A stretch of 64,000 nt of DNA, taken from Pseudomonas alkylphenolica. GTDB taxonomy: Bacteria > Pseudomonadota > Gammaproteobacteria > Pseudomonadales > Pseudomonadaceae. Where the stretch lies: assembly GCF_016009175.1 (NCBI RefSeq), contig NZ_JADUCM010000006.1, forward strand, positions 1 through 64,000, read 5' to 3'. The position numbers and the translations under genes were made by a program. Under the pieces are notes generated by a model. That model was not told where the DNA came from and did no database searches. It saw only the letters and a program-made list of their open reading frames with translations. This document shows positions 17,845 through 26,919 of the stretch, piece by piece. The stretch's first letter is position 1. Each line of letters starts with the position of its first letter.

Positions 17845-18285
17845 TCAGGCCGCTACACCAGCATCTGCAGTCAACCCTGCCTCTTCGATCGCACTGATCG
17901 CGCACTGCTCATCGATATCCGACGTATCACCACTGATACCGATCGCCCCCAGTACCACGCCCTGCTGATTGCGGATCAGCACGCCGCCAGGCGCCGGCAC
18001 CACCGGGCTTTGCCCCAGACCATTGAGCGCGGCAAAAAATGCCGGGCGTTGCTGCGCATCCAGCGCCAGCAAGCGCGAACCCTTGCCCAGCGCAATTGCA
18101 CCCCACGCCTTGCCCATCGCCACTTGCGGACGCAGCAGGCTGGCACCGTCCTCACGCTGTAGCGCCAGCAGGTGACCGCCGTTATCGAGCACCGCCACCG
18201 TCAAGGGTGCGGAGGAAATCTTGCGGCCTGCGGCCAGCGCGGCGTTCACCAGGCTGACAGCGACTTTCAGAGTCAAAGCGTTCAT
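17845..18285 (-). CDS. GlcG/HbpS-family protein
   Basis: This is a 146-residue protein of the GlcG/HbpS (DUF336) family, a fold that binds haem in HbpS and is found beside glycolate genes as GlcG; no enzymatic role is established. Typical pieces are PLTVAVLDNGGHLLALQREDGA, the central FFAALNGLGQSPVVPAPGG, and GAIGISGDTSDIDEQCA. It is divergent from gcl, and the intervening region holds two perfect TTGTATACAA sites, so it belongs to the same regulon. A role in glyoxylate handling is inference from location. Confidence 0.85.
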   Translation of the reverse strand: MNALTLKVAVSLVNAALAAGRKISSAPLTVAVLDNGGHLLALQREDGASLLRPQVAMGKAWGAIALGKGSRLLALDAQQRPAFFAALNGLGQSPVVPAPGGVLIRNQQGVVLGAIGISGDTSDIDEQCAISAIEEAGLTADAGVAA

Positions 18286-18365
18286 GGAAAGGTCCTCTTG
18301 TTGTTAGAAGCCCTGAGGGCAGGTGTGAAATCAATAGAACAAATAGAACACAATGGCGAATATTT

Positions 18366-18375
18366 TTGTATACAA
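18366..18375. promoter_or_regulatory. TTGTATACAA operator, glcG-like side
   Basis: A perfect copy of the palindrome, set in an A+T-rich stretch, about 80 bp upstream of the glcG-like start. It lies 140 bp from the second copy. That is near 13 helical turns, so looping by one regulator is possible. Confidence 0.65.
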
Positions 18376-18505
18376 TATTTTCAGCGCGACAAACCAATTC
18401 TGACGAAACGCCTTTCTTAAGGCCTTCCCGACGAATGCCCCCATCGCCGATGAAAATGGATTGACCAGAGTCGCCTGGCGTGAATACACTCTGACGAAAA
18501 GCCAT

Positions 18506-18515
18506 TTGTATACAA
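18506..18515. promoter_or_regulatory. TTGTATACAA operator, gcl side
   Basis: A perfect copy lies 27 bp upstream of the gcl ATG, close to where the transcript should begin. Protein bound here would be expected to block gcl transcription. Confidence 0.65.
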
Positions 18516-18541
18516 TTACAAAATCAAAGAGGCACAAAACC

Positions 18542-20317
18542 ATGAGCAAAATGAGAGCAATCGATGCAGCCGTTCTGGTGATGCGCCGCGAAGGTGTTGA
18601 AACCGCGTTTGGTATTCCGGGTGCTGCAATCAACCCGCTGTACTCGGCCCTGAAGAAAGTCGGCGGTATCGATCACGTCCTCGCTCGCCACGTTGAAGGC
18701 GCCTCGCACATGGCCGAGGGCTACACCCGCACCAAAGCCGGCAACATCGGCGTGTGCATCGGCACCTCCGGCCCTGCCGGTACCGACATGGTCACCGGTC
18801 TGTACAGTGCTTCCGCCGACTCCATCCCGATCCTGTGCATCACCGGCCAGGCGCCGCGCGCCCGTATGCACAAGGAAGATTTCCAGGCCGTCGACATCAC
18901 CAGCATCGTCAAGCCGGTGACCAAGTGGGCGACCACCGTTCTGGAACCAGGCCAGGTGCCTTACGCGTTCCAGAAAGCCTTCTATGAAATGCGCTCCGGC
19001 CGTCCAGGCCCTGTGCTGATCGACCTGCCGTTCGACGTGCAGATGGCCGAGATCGAATTCGACATCGACGCCTACCAGCCGCTGCCGGTGCAAAAGCCAG
19101 CCGCCAACCGCATCCAGGTCGAAAAAGCCCTGGCCATGCTCGACAGCTCCGAGCGCCCGCTGCTGGTCGCCGGTGGTGGCATCATCAACGCCGATGCCTG
19201 CGACAAACTGGTCGAGTTCGCCGAACTGACCGGCATCCCGGTCATCCCGACCCTGATGGGCTGGGGCATCATCCCGGACGATCACCCGCTGATGGTCGGC
19301 ATGGTCGGCCTGCAGACCTCGCACCGCTACGGCAACGCCACCATGCTCAAGTCGGACGTGGTGCTGGGTATCGGTAACCGTTGGGCCAACCGTCACACCG
19401 GTTCGGTCGACGTCTACACCGAAGGTCGTCGCTTCATTCACGTCGACATCGAACCGACCCAGATCGGTCGCGTATTCACCCCGGACCTGGGTATCGTTTC
19501 CGATGCTGGCGCTGCCCTGGACGTATTCCTCGAAGTGGCCCGCGAGTGGAAAGCCGCCGGCAAACTCAAGGACCGCAGCGCCTGGCTGGAAGACTGCCAG
19601 CAGCGCAAATCGAGCCTGCAGCGCAAAACCCACTTCGACAACGTGCCGGTCAAGCCACAGCGCGTGTACCAGGAAATGAACCAGGTGTTCGGCAAAGACA
19701 CCTGCTACGTCAGCACCATCGGTCTGTCGCAGATCGCCGGCGCGCAGTTCCTGCACGTGTACAAGCCACGTCACTGGATCAACTGCGGCCAGGCCGGCCC
19801 TCTGGGCTGGACCATCCCTGCTGCCCTGGGTGTGGTCAAGGCAGACCCGACCCGCAAGGTCGTCGCGCTGTCGGGCGACTATGACTTCCAGTTCATGATC
19901 GAAGAACTGGCCGTGGGTGCGCAGTTCAACCTGCCGTACGTACACGTACTGGTGAACAACTCCTACCTGGGGCTGATTCGTCAGGCCCAACGCGGCTTCG
20001 AGATGGATTACTGTGTGCAGCTGGCGTTCGAAAACGTCAACGCACCGGAACTCAACGGCTACGGCGTCGATCACGTCGCCGTGGTCGAAGGCCTGGGCTG
20101 CAAGGCCTTGCGCGTGACCGAGCCTGGCGAAATCGCCCCGGCCCTGATCAAGGCGCAAAAGCTGGCTGAAGAGTTCAAGGTTCCGGTGGTGGTCGAGGTT
20201 ATCCTCGAGCGCGTCACCAACATTTCCATGGGCACCGAAATCAACGCGGTCAACGAATTCGAAGACCTGGCACTGGTCGGCAACGACGCGCCAACCGCGA
20301 TTTCCCTGCTCGACTGA
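18542..20317 (+). CDS. gcl: glyoxylate carboligase
   Basis: This ThDP- and FAD-dependent enzyme joins two glyoxylates to tartronate semialdehyde with loss of CO2. The ATG at 18542 has AAAGAGG upstream and gives 591 residues, the E. coli Gcl length. The diagnostic Val51 ([15 protein letters not shown]), where most ThDP enzymes have the catalytic Glu, is present. The ThDP motif GDYDFQF...NNSYLG is at about residues 443-475. It heads gcl-hyi-glxR and takes glyoxylate made by AllA. Its upstream region has two perfect TTGTATACAA operators. Confidence 0.97.
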   Translation: MSKMRAIDAAVLVMRREGVETAFGIPGAAINPLYSALKKVGGIDHVLARHVEGASHMAEGYTRTKAGNIGVCIGTSGPAGTDMVTGLYSASADSIPILCITGQAPRARMHKEDFQAVDITSIVKPVTKWATTVLEPGQVPYAFQKAFYEMRSGRPGPVLIDLPFDVQMAEIEFDIDAYQPLPVQKPAANRIQVEKALAMLDSSERPLLVAGGGIINADACDKLVEFAELTGIPVIPTLMGWGIIPDDHPLMVGMVGLQTSHRYGNATMLKSDVVLGIGNRWANRHTGSVDVYTEGRRFIHVDIEPTQIGRVFTPDLGIVSDAGAALDVFLEVAREWKAAGKLKDRSAWLEDCQQRKSSLQRKTHFDNVPVKPQRVYQEMNQVFGKDTCYVSTIGLSQIAGAQFLHVYKPRHWINCGQAGPLGWTIPAALGVVKADPTRKVVALSGDYDFQFMIEELAVGAQFNLPYVHVLVNNSYLGLIRQAQRGFEMDYCVQLAFENVNAPELNGYGVDHVAVVEGLGCKALRVTEPGEIAPALIKAQKLAEEFKVPVVVEVILERVTNISMGTEINAVNEFEDLALVGNDAPTAISLLD

Positions 20318-20326
20318 TCGCAGACC

Positions 20327-20352
20327 GGCCCCGGTGCGTGATGCCCGGGGCC
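20327..20352. repeat. GC hairpin between gcl and hyi
   Basis: GGCCCCGG and CCCGGGGCCC form a stable stem 10 bp after the gcl stop. No T-run follows and the hyi ribosome site is 10 bp on, so it is more likely an mRNA-stability element within the operon. Confidence 0.45.
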
Positions 20353-20373
20353 CACCTTTGCAAGGAGACATCC

Positions 20374-21156
20374 ATGCCACGTTTTGCCGCCAACCTGTCC
20401 ATGCTGTTCACCGAGCAGGACTTTCTCGCCCGTTTCAAAGCTGCAGCCGACGCCGGCTTCAGCGGCGTCGAATACCTGTTCCCCTATGACTTCAGCTCGG
20501 CTGAAATCAAGCAGCAGCTCGATGCCCACGGCCTGACCCAGGTGCTGTTCAACCTGCCCGCCGGTGACTGGGCCAACGGTGATCGCGGCATCGCCTGCGA
20601 CCCGGCCCGCGTCGAGCAGTTCCGCGCCGGTGTCGACCTGGCCATTGCCTACGCCAAGGTGCTGGGCAACACCCAGGTCAACTGCCTGGCCGGTATCCGT
20701 CCACAAGGTCCGGACTGCGCCACCGTGCGCAAGACCTTCGTCGACAACCTCAAGTACGCCGCCGACAAACTCGAGGCTGCCGGGATCAAGCTGGTCATGG
20801 AAATGATCAACACCCGCGACATTCCGGGCTTCTACCTGAACACCACCAAACAGGCGCTGGAAATCCAGGCCGAAGTCGGCAGCAGCAACCTGTTCCTGCA
20901 GTACGACATCTACCACATGCAGATCATGGAGGGCGACCTGGCCCGCACCATGGAAAGCAACCTGGCCAAGATCAACCACATCCAGCTGGCCGACAACCCG
21001 GGCCGCAACGAGCCGGGTACGGGCGAAATCAACTACCGCTTCCTCTTCGAACACCTGGACCGTATTGGCTACCAGGGCTGGGTGGGCTGTGAATACAAGC
21101 CGCTGACCACCACCGAAGCTGGCCTGGGCTGGTTGAAAACCCATAACGCGATCTGA
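20374..21156 (+). CDS. hyi: hydroxypyruvate isomerase
   Basis: Hyi interconverts hydroxypyruvate and tartronate semialdehyde. The ATG at 20374 follows AAGGAG and gives 260 residues, normal for this TIM-barrel family. Motifs include MPRFAANLSMLFTE at the N-terminus, the glutamate in LVMEMINTRD (about residue 146), YDIYHMQ, and the closing WVGCEYKP. It sits between gcl and glxR in the usual gcl-hyi-glxR order. Confidence 0.95.
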   Translation: MPRFAANLSMLFTEQDFLARFKAAADAGFSGVEYLFPYDFSSAEIKQQLDAHGLTQVLFNLPAGDWANGDRGIACDPARVEQFRAGVDLAIAYAKVLGNTQVNCLAGIRPQGPDCATVRKTFVDNLKYAADKLEAAGIKLVMEMINTRDIPGFYLNTTKQALEIQAEVGSSNLFLQYDIYHMQIMEGDLARTMESNLAKINHIQLADNPGRNEPGTGEINYRFLFEHLDRIGYQGWVGCEYKPLTTTEAGLGWLKTHNAI

Positions 21157-21185
21157 CCTGCAAACAATTACAAGAGGCATCTCTC

Positions 21186-22079
21186 ATGGCTAAAATCGGA
21201 TTTATCGGCACCGGCATCATGGGCCGCCCAATGGCGCAGAACCTGCAAAAAGCCGGTCACAGCCTGTTCCTCTCCACCCATCACGATGCCGCCCCGGCCG
21301 ACCTGGTCGCCGCTGGCGCCGTCGCCCTGGCCAACCCGAAGGAAGTGGCCCAGGAAGCCGAGTTCATCATCGTCATGGTGCCGGATACCCCACAGGTCGA
21401 AGCGGTCCTGTTCGGTGACAACGGTGTCGCCCAGGGTGTAGGCCCGAACAAGGTAGTGATCGACATGAGCTCGATCTCCCCTACCGCCACCAAAGCCTTC
21501 GCCGAGAAAATCAAGGCCACTGGCGCTGCGTACCTCGACGCACCGGTTTCCGGCGGTGAAGTCGGCGCCAAAGCAGCGACCCTGAGCATCATGGTCGGTG
21601 GTTGCCCGAACGCGTTCGAACGCACCCTGCCGCTGTTCCAGGCCATGGGCAAGAACATCACCCGCGTCGGTGGCAACGGTGATGGCCAGACGGCCAAAGT
21701 TGCCAACCAGATCATCGTCGCCCTGAACATTCAGGCCGTCGCCGAAGCGCTGCTGTTTGCTGCCAAGAACGGTGCCGACCCGGCCAAGGTCCGTGAAGCA
21801 CTGATGGGCGGCTTCGCTTCTTCGAAAATCCTCGAAGTACACGGCGAGCGCATGATCAAAGGCACCTTCGACCCAGGTTTCCGTATCAGCCTGCACCAGA
21901 AAGACCTGAACCTGGCCCTGCAAGGCGCCAAAGAGCTGAACATCAACCTGCCAAACACCTCCAACGCCCAGCAAGTGTTCAGCACTTGCGCGGCCATCGG
22001 TGGTGCCAACTGGGACCATTCAGCGCTGATCAAAGGCCTTGAGCACATGGCCAACTTCTCGATCCGCGGCGACGAGTAA
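21186..22079 (+). CDS. glxR: tartronate semialdehyde reductase
   Basis: GlxR reduces tartronate semialdehyde to D-glycerate with NAD(P)H. It has 297 residues in the beta-hydroxyacid dehydrogenase family. The Rossmann start is KIGFIGTGIMGRPMAQNL, the substrate site is DAPVSGGEVGA near residue 119, and the catalytic Lys lies in KVANQIIV around residue 170. AAGAGG lies before the ATG. It is followed by a strong terminator, so it closes the gcl-hyi-glxR transcript. Confidence 0.95.
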   Translation: MAKIGFIGTGIMGRPMAQNLQKAGHSLFLSTHHDAAPADLVAAGAVALANPKEVAQEAEFIIVMVPDTPQVEAVLFGDNGVAQGVGPNKVVIDMSSISPTATKAFAEKIKATGAAYLDAPVSGGEVGAKAATLSIMVGGCPNAFERTLPLFQAMGKNITRVGGNGDGQTAKVANQIIVALNIQAVAEALLFAAKNGADPAKVREALMGGFASSKILEVHGERMIKGTFDPGFRISLHQKDLNLALQGAKELNINLPNTSNAQQVFSTCAAIGGANWDHSALIKGLEHMANFSIRGDE

Positions 22080-22161
22080 GCAGCAAGCTTCACGCCGTAA
22101 GAAACGCCGGATCGCGCATCGATCCGCATGTTCTTGAGGCTTGCCGCTCAAAGAGCACCAC

Positions 22162-22206
22162 CGCCCCTGGGTCGGCCTGCACGGAGGCAGATCCAGGGGC
22201 GTTTTC
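22162..22206 (+). terminator. intrinsic terminator after glxR
   Basis: The stem CGCCCCTGG / CCAGGGGCG (22162-22170, 22193-22201) has an inner GCCT/AGGC helix and is followed by TTTT. It separates gcl-hyi-glxR from ttuD-pyk, which would then need either read-through or its own promoter in the remaining 32 bp. Confidence 0.8.
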
Positions 22207-22238
22207 GATTCTGAAGAATAATAAGATTGGAGCCTGCC

Positions 22239-23513
22239 ATGTCGCTCGATCCGCAACACTTTCTGCGCGACCTGTTCGCTACGGCCATCGATGCCGCGCA
22301 CCCGCGTCAGGTTCTTGAAGCACACCTGCCCAGCGACCGCAGCGGTCGCGTTATTGTCATCGGCGCCGGCAAGGCTGCCGCCGCCATGGCCGAAGTCGTC
22401 GAACGCAACTGGCAAGGCCCGGTTTCCGGCCTGGTGGTGACCCGCTACGGTCACGGCGCCAGCTGCTCGAAAATCGAAGTGGTCGAAGCCGCCCACCCGG
22501 TTCCCGATGCCGCCGGTCTGGCCGTGGCCAAACGCGTGCTGGAGATGGTCAGCAACCTCAGCGAGAACGACCGGGTGATCTTCCTGCTTTCCGGCGGTGG
22601 CTCGGCGCTGCTGGCCTTGCCTGCCGAAGGCCTGACCCTGGCCGACAAGCAACAGATCAACAAGGCGCTGCTCAAGTCCGGCGCCTCCATCGGCGAGATG
22701 AACTGCGTACGCAAGCACCTCTCGGCGATCAAGGGCGGCCGCCTGGCCAAGGCCTGCTGGCCAGCCACCGTTTACACCTATGCAATTTCCGATGTACCGG
22801 GCGACCTGGCCACGGTCATCGCCTCCGGCCCGACCGTGGCAGACCCGAGTACCTCGGCTGAAGCCCTGGCGATCCTCAAGCGCTACAACATCGACGCTCC
22901 GGCGGCGGTGACGGCCTGGCTGAACAACCCGGCCTCCGAAACCGTCAAGGCTGGCGACCCGGCCCTGGCACGCAGTCACTTCCAGCTGATTGCCAAGCCC
23001 CAGCAGTCGCTGGAAGCGGCGGCAGTAAAAGCCCGTCAGGCCGGTTTCAGCCCGCTGATCCTGGGCGACCTGGAAGGTGAATCGCGGGAAGTGGCCAAGG
23101 TGCATGCCGGTATCGCCCGGCAGATCGTCCTGCACGGTCAGCCACTCTCGCCGCCCTGCGTGATCCTCTCCGGTGGCGAGACCACCGTGACCGTGCGCGG
23201 CAACGGCCGTGGCGGACGCAACGCCGAATTCCTCCTGAGCCTGACCGAAAGCCTCAAGGGCTTGCCCGGGGTCTACGCCCTGGCCGGTGACACCGACGGC
23301 ATCGACGGCTCCGAAGACAACGCCGGCGCCCTGATGACCCCGGACAGCTACACCCGCGCAGCCGCCCTGGGCCTGTCGGCCAGCGACGAACTGGACAACA
23401 ACAATGGCTATGGCTACTTCGCCGCTCTGGATGCCTTGATCGTCACCGAGCCGACGCGGACCAACGTCAACGATTTTCGCGCGATTCTGATTCTCGAGAG
23501 TGCCAAACCATGA
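22239..23513 (+). CDS. ttuD: glycerate kinase type 2 (MOFRL family, TtuD-like)
   Basis: This enzyme phosphorylates D-glycerate, in this family generally to 2-phosphoglycerate. The ATG at 22239 has GGAG 8 bases upstream and gives 424 residues. An upstream TTG in frame lacks such a site. Motifs are VIGAGKAAAAMAE near residue 40, LLSGGGSALLALP near 115, and the C-terminal MOFRL part (SGGETTVTVRGNGRGGRN, then TDGIDGSEDNAGA). Its stop overlaps the pyk start (ATGA), which ties glycerate directly to pyruvate production. Confidence 0.93.
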   Translation: MSLDPQHFLRDLFATAIDAAHPRQVLEAHLPSDRSGRVIVIGAGKAAAAMAEVVERNWQGPVSGLVVTRYGHGASCSKIEVVEAAHPVPDAAGLAVAKRVLEMVSNLSENDRVIFLLSGGGSALLALPAEGLTLADKQQINKALLKSGASIGEMNCVRKHLSAIKGGRLAKACWPATVYTYAISDVPGDLATVIASGPTVADPSTSAEALAILKRYNIDAPAAVTAWLNNPASETVKAGDPALARSHFQLIAKPQQSLEAAAVKARQAGFSPLILGDLEGESREVAKVHAGIARQIVLHGQPLSPPCVILSGGETTVTVRGNGRGGRNAEFLLSLTESLKGLPGVYALAGDTDGIDGSEDNAGALMTPDSYTRAAALGLSASDELDNNNGYGYFAALDALIVTEPTRTNVNDFRAILILESAKP

Positions 23514-24925
23514 CGCCTGATAAAAAAGTCAAAATCCTCGCCACCCTGGGGCCTGCCATCAAGGGTATCGACGACATCCGCCAGCTGGTCGAAGCCGGGG
23601 TGAACATCTTTCGCCTCAACTTCAGCCACGGCGAACACGAAGACCACGCCCTGCGCTACCAGTGGATCCGTGAAGTAGAAAGCCAGCTCAATTATCCGCT
23701 GGGTATCCTCATGGACCTGCAGGGCCCCAAGCTGCGCGTCGGCCGCTTTGCCGAAGGCAAGGTCCAGCTGCAACGCGGCCAGGCTTTGCGCCTGGACCTG
23801 GACAGCACCCCGGGCACCGTCGAGCGGGTCAACCTGCCGCACCCGGAAATCATCGCTGCACTGGAGCCGGGCATGGACCTGCTGCTCGATGACGGCAAAC
23901 TGCGCCTGCGGGTGACCGCCAAGCACAGCGACGCCATCGAGACCGAAGTGCTCAACGGTGGTGAGCTGTCCGACCGCAAAGGCGTCAACGTCCCGCAAGC
24001 GGTGCTGGACCTCAGCCCGCTGACCGCCAAGGACCGCCGCGACCTGACTTTCGGCCTGGAGCTGGGCGTGGACTGGGTGGCGCTGTCGTTCGTGCAGCGC
24101 CCTGAGGACATCGTCGAAGCCCGCCAGCTGATCGGTGACCGTGCCTACCTGATGGCCAAGATCGAGAAGCCCTCGGCCGTTACCCAACTGCGCGCCATCG
24201 CCGAACTCAGCGACGCGATCATGGTCGCCCGTGGTGACCTGGGTGTTGAGGTTCCCGCCGAGAGCGTGCCGCAAATCCAGAAGAGCATCATCAACACCTG
24301 CCGCGAACTGGGCAAACCGGTGGTGGTTGCCACCCAGATGCTGGAATCGATGCGTTTCTCCCCGGCACCGACCCGCGCAGAAGTCACCGACGTTGCCAAT
24401 GCCGTGGCAGAAGGCGCCGATGCGGTGATGCTGTCGGCCGAAACCGCCTCCGGCGACTACCCGCTGGAAGCCGTGCAGATGATGAGCAAGATCATCCGCC
24501 AGGTGGAGAACGGCCCGGATTACCAGGTGCAACTGGACGTCGGCCGTCCGAAAGCCGAAGCGACGGTTTCCGACGCCATCAGCTGCGCGATCCGCCGCAT
24601 CAGCGGCATTCTGCCGGTGGCGGTGCTGGTCAACTACAGCGAGTCGGGTGCCTCGACGCTGCGCGCTGCTCGCGAGCGGCCACGGGCACCGATCCTTAAC
24701 CTGACCCCCAACCTGTCCACGGCTCGCCGTCTGAGCGTGGCCTGGGGTGTGCACTCGGTGGTCAATGATCGCCTGCGCCAGGTCGACGAGATCTGCTCCA
24801 CCGCACTGGAAATCGCCCAGGCCCAAGGCATGGCCAGCCGTGGTGATACCCTGTTGATCACCGCCGGTGTGCCTTTTGGCAAGCCTGGGTCGACTAACAC
24901 GCTGCGGATCGAGACATTGATCTGA
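23510..24925 (+). CDS. pyk: pyruvate kinase
   Basis: This 471-residue enzyme converts phosphoenolpyruvate and ADP to pyruvate and ATP. The order of motifs is standard: KILATLGPA and FRLNFSHG at the N-terminus, the B domain, then the signature MAKIEKPSAV with the catalytic Lys near residue 217, and MVARGDLGVEVP with Mg-binding residues. It overlaps ttuD by 4 bp and so is a dedicated isozyme for glycerate-derived carbon, like the second pyruvate kinase in P. putida glyoxylate clusters. Pseudomonas usually carries another pyk elsewhere. Confidence 0.95.
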   Translation: MTPDKKVKILATLGPAIKGIDDIRQLVEAGVNIFRLNFSHGEHEDHALRYQWIREVESQLNYPLGILMDLQGPKLRVGRFAEGKVQLQRGQALRLDLDSTPGTVERVNLPHPEIIAALEPGMDLLLDDGKLRLRVTAKHSDAIETEVLNGGELSDRKGVNVPQAVLDLSPLTAKDRRDLTFGLELGVDWVALSFVQRPEDIVEARQLIGDRAYLMAKIEKPSAVTQLRAIAELSDAIMVARGDLGVEVPAESVPQIQKSIINTCRELGKPVVVATQMLESMRFSPAPTRAEVTDVANAVAEGADAVMLSAETASGDYPLEAVQMMSKIIRQVENGPDYQVQLDVGRPKAEATVSDAISCAIRRISGILPVAVLVNYSESGASTLRAARERPRAPILNLTPNLSTARRLSVAWGVHSVVNDRLRQVDEICSTALEIAQAQGMASRGDTLLITAGVPFGKPGSTNTLRIETLI

Positions 24926-24931
24926 GTTGAT

Positions 24932-24988
24932 CCCCATCGCCGGCAAGCCGGCTCCTACCTTGTGGGAGCCGGCTTGCCGGCGATGGGG
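24932..24988. repeat. REP pair forming a near-perfect palindrome
   Basis: Arms of 27 bp, beginning CCCCATCGCCGGCAAGCCGG and ending CCGGCTTGCCGGCGATGGGG, are separated by only a few bases and match with essentially no mismatch. The pair starts 7 bp after the pyk stop. It can act as transcript end or as a stabiliser. Confidence 0.88.
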
Positions 24989-25069
24989 CCAGACCGGCAA
25001 ACAGACATTCACGTGGGAAAACCCGGCCCAAAGAGGCTCCCCCACTCCACATCAACCCAGACTGCCCCC

Positions 25070-25957
25070 ATGTACACCAAAAATTTCGTCAACCCGTGCC
25101 CCGACTGGGCCACGGCGCTACTCAATGGCTTCAGCCAGGTGCTGCTGCAGCGCAACCCGCTGTGCGGCCTGTTCTGCCTGCTGGCCATCACCCTGACCGC
25201 CCCCGACCTGGTAGGCGGCGCCCTGCTCGGCGCACTGGCCGGGCTGCTTACCGCGCAGCGCCGCGGCTACAACCGCACTGACCGCCAGGCCGGCCTGTAC
25301 AGCTACAACGGCGTGCTGATCGGCCTGCTGCTCAGCTATGCCCTGCCGTGGTCGGCCATCCTGCCGCCGTTGATCATCGCCGCCGGCGGCCTGAGCAGCA
25401 TGTTCGTGCACCAATGGCTGAAACGGGCCAGCTCCAACCTGCTGCTGCCGGCCTATACCGCGCCGTTTGTGCTGATCGGCTGGGCCGTGTTGCTGGCAAG
25501 CAGTCCAGGCGCCAGCGCCACCAGCCCGGTCGAGCACAATGCGCTTTTCGCCCTGGCCCGTGGCCTGGGTCAGATCTTCCTGCTGGACAATCCGCTTGCC
25601 GGCCTGCTGATCGCCATCGGCTTGCTCATTGCCAACCGCTACGCTGCCGCCTGGGCCCTGCTCGGCGCCGCGCTGGGCGGTAGTGTCGCGCTGCTCGGCG
25701 GCGACGCCAATGCGGCGTATGCCGGGCTTTACGGCTTCAATGCCGCGCTCGCTGCCCTGGCTTTCAGCCAGACCCGCAAGCAGCCCTGGCTGCCATTGCT
25801 GGCGATGCTCCTGGCGATCATTCTGCAACCGATAGTGGCGCACCTGCCGGTTCCCGGCCTGACTGCACCGTTCATCCTTGCCTGCTGGCTGGTGCTGATC
25901 GGCCAGCGCCTGATGCGTCAGCCCCTGGCTCGCCGTGCCGGTCGCTTGCATAGCTGA
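25070..25957 (+). CDS. urea transporter (UT family)
   Basis: This 295-residue inner-membrane urea channel has about ten hydrophobic helices. Family-like segments are LLNGFSQVLLQRNPLCGLFCLLAI near the N-terminus and the related second half GLGQIFLLDNPLAGLLIAIGLLI, showing the internal duplication of urea transporters. The ATG at 25070 is used; upstream starts translate REP sequence. Urea is released by the ureide pathway encoded upstream, so this gene probably exports, balances or imports it. Confidence 0.85.
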   Translation: MYTKNFVNPCPDWATALLNGFSQVLLQRNPLCGLFCLLAITLTAPDLVGGALLGALAGLLTAQRRGYNRTDRQAGLYSYNGVLIGLLLSYALPWSAILPPLIIAAGGLSSMFVHQWLKRASSNLLLPAYTAPFVLIGWAVLLASSPGASATSPVEHNALFALARGLGQIFLLDNPLAGLLIAIGLLIANRYAAAWALLGAALGGSVALLGGDANAAYAGLYGFNAALAALAFSQTRKQPWLPLLAMLLAIILQPIVAHLPVPGLTAPFILACWLVLIGQRLMRQPLARRAGRLHS

Positions 25958-25974
25958 GAGGCTGCCCCTAGGCT

Positions 25975-25998
25975 CAGCTCCATTGTGCAATGGAGCTG
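25975..25998. repeat. perfect palindrome covering the ribosome site of the K+ channel gene
   Basis: CAGCTCCATTG and CAATGGAGCTG are perfect 11-bp arms around a 2-base TG loop. The right arm contains the GGAG (25992-25995) that serves the ATG at 26002. In mRNA the hairpin would hide the ribosome site. In DNA it could equally be a dyadic protein site. Confidence 0.7.
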
Positions 25999-26001
25999 AA
26001 T

Positions 26002-26826
26002 ATGGACACCCCTTCGAGCTGTCGCGAGCGGCTCTACGTCATCGTCTTCCAGACCGACACCGTCGCCGGCAGGCGCTTCGACAAAACCCTGCTGCTGATC
26101 ATCCTCGCCAGCCTGGTGACAGTGATCCTCGACAGTATCGACGAGGTTCACCAGAACTACGCCAGGGTACTGGCGATTATCGAGTGGGTGTTCACCGCGA
26201 TCTTTCTGGTCGAGTACCTGACGCGGCTGTATTGCTCACCCAAGCCGTTGCGCTATGCCTTCAGCTTTTACGGGCTGGTCGACTTGCTGGCGATCCTGCC
26301 GGGGATCATTGCCATCTACTACAGCGATGCCCAGTACCTGCTGATCATCCGGGTTATCCGGATGCTGCGGATCTTTCGCGTGCTCAAGCTCAGCCCCTAC
26401 CTCAAGCAGGCGCATTACCTGCTCGAGGCGCTGCGCGGCAGCAAGCAGAAGATCATCGTGTTTCTGGTCAGTGTCTCGACCCTGGTCACGGTGTTCGGCA
26501 CCCTGATGTATGTGGTCGAAGGGCCCGAACACGGCTTTACCAGCATTCCCAAAGGCATCTACTGGGCAATCGTCACCCTGACCACGGTCGGCTTCGGCGA
26601 CATCGTGCCAAAGACACCGCTCGGCCAGGTGATCTCCTCAATGGTGATGATCACCGGCTACTCGATCATTGCCGTACCCACCGGGATCTTCACCGCCGAA
26701 CTGGCCAATGCCATGCGCGGTGAACAGCTCAAGCACGACTGCCCGGTCTGCAACAAAAACCATCATGAACATGGCGCAGCCTTCTGTTCACGCTGTGGCA
26801 ACGCACTATTCAAGAAAATGGAATAA
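26002..26826 (+). CDS. voltage-gated-type K+ channel with C-terminal zinc ribbon
   Basis: This is a six-helix ion channel subunit of 274 residues. The S4 helix has regularly spaced arginines (117, 120, 123, 126 in IIRVIRMLRIFRVLK). The pore filter reads T-V-G-F-G-D at 195-200; Phe replaces the common Tyr but K+ selectivity is still expected. A cytoplasmic tail carries Cys247-x2-Cys250 and Cys262-x2-Cys265, a rubredoxin-type zinc ribbon. The start at 26002 is chosen over 25990 because GGAG lies six bases before it; the same GGAG is buried in the palindrome described above. Confidence 0.85.
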   Translation: MDTPSSCRERLYVIVFQTDTVAGRRFDKTLLLIILASLVTVILDSIDEVHQNYARVLAIIEWVFTAIFLVEYLTRLYCSPKPLRYAFSFYGLVDLLAILPGIIAIYYSDAQYLLIIRVIRMLRIFRVLKLSPYLKQAHYLLEALRGSKQKIIVFLVSVSTLVTVFGTLMYVVEGPEHGFTSIPKGIYWAIVTLTTVGFGDIVPKTPLGQVISSMVMITGYSIIAVPTGIFTAELANAMRGEQLKHDCPVCNKNHHEHGAAFCSRCGNALFKKME

Positions 26827-26919
26827 GCAAAGTACTTTTTAATCTTTTAGCGCCTAAGCGCCACCCGCTATAGTCGCTGGCATAATGCCTTTAACGCTCA
26901 TTCGAACAAGGAAAGCGCA

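Noticed and set aside
20327..20352. Terminator between gcl and hyi
   Set aside because: Stable stem but no T-run, and hyi has a strong ribosome site right after it, so it is kept as a hairpin only.
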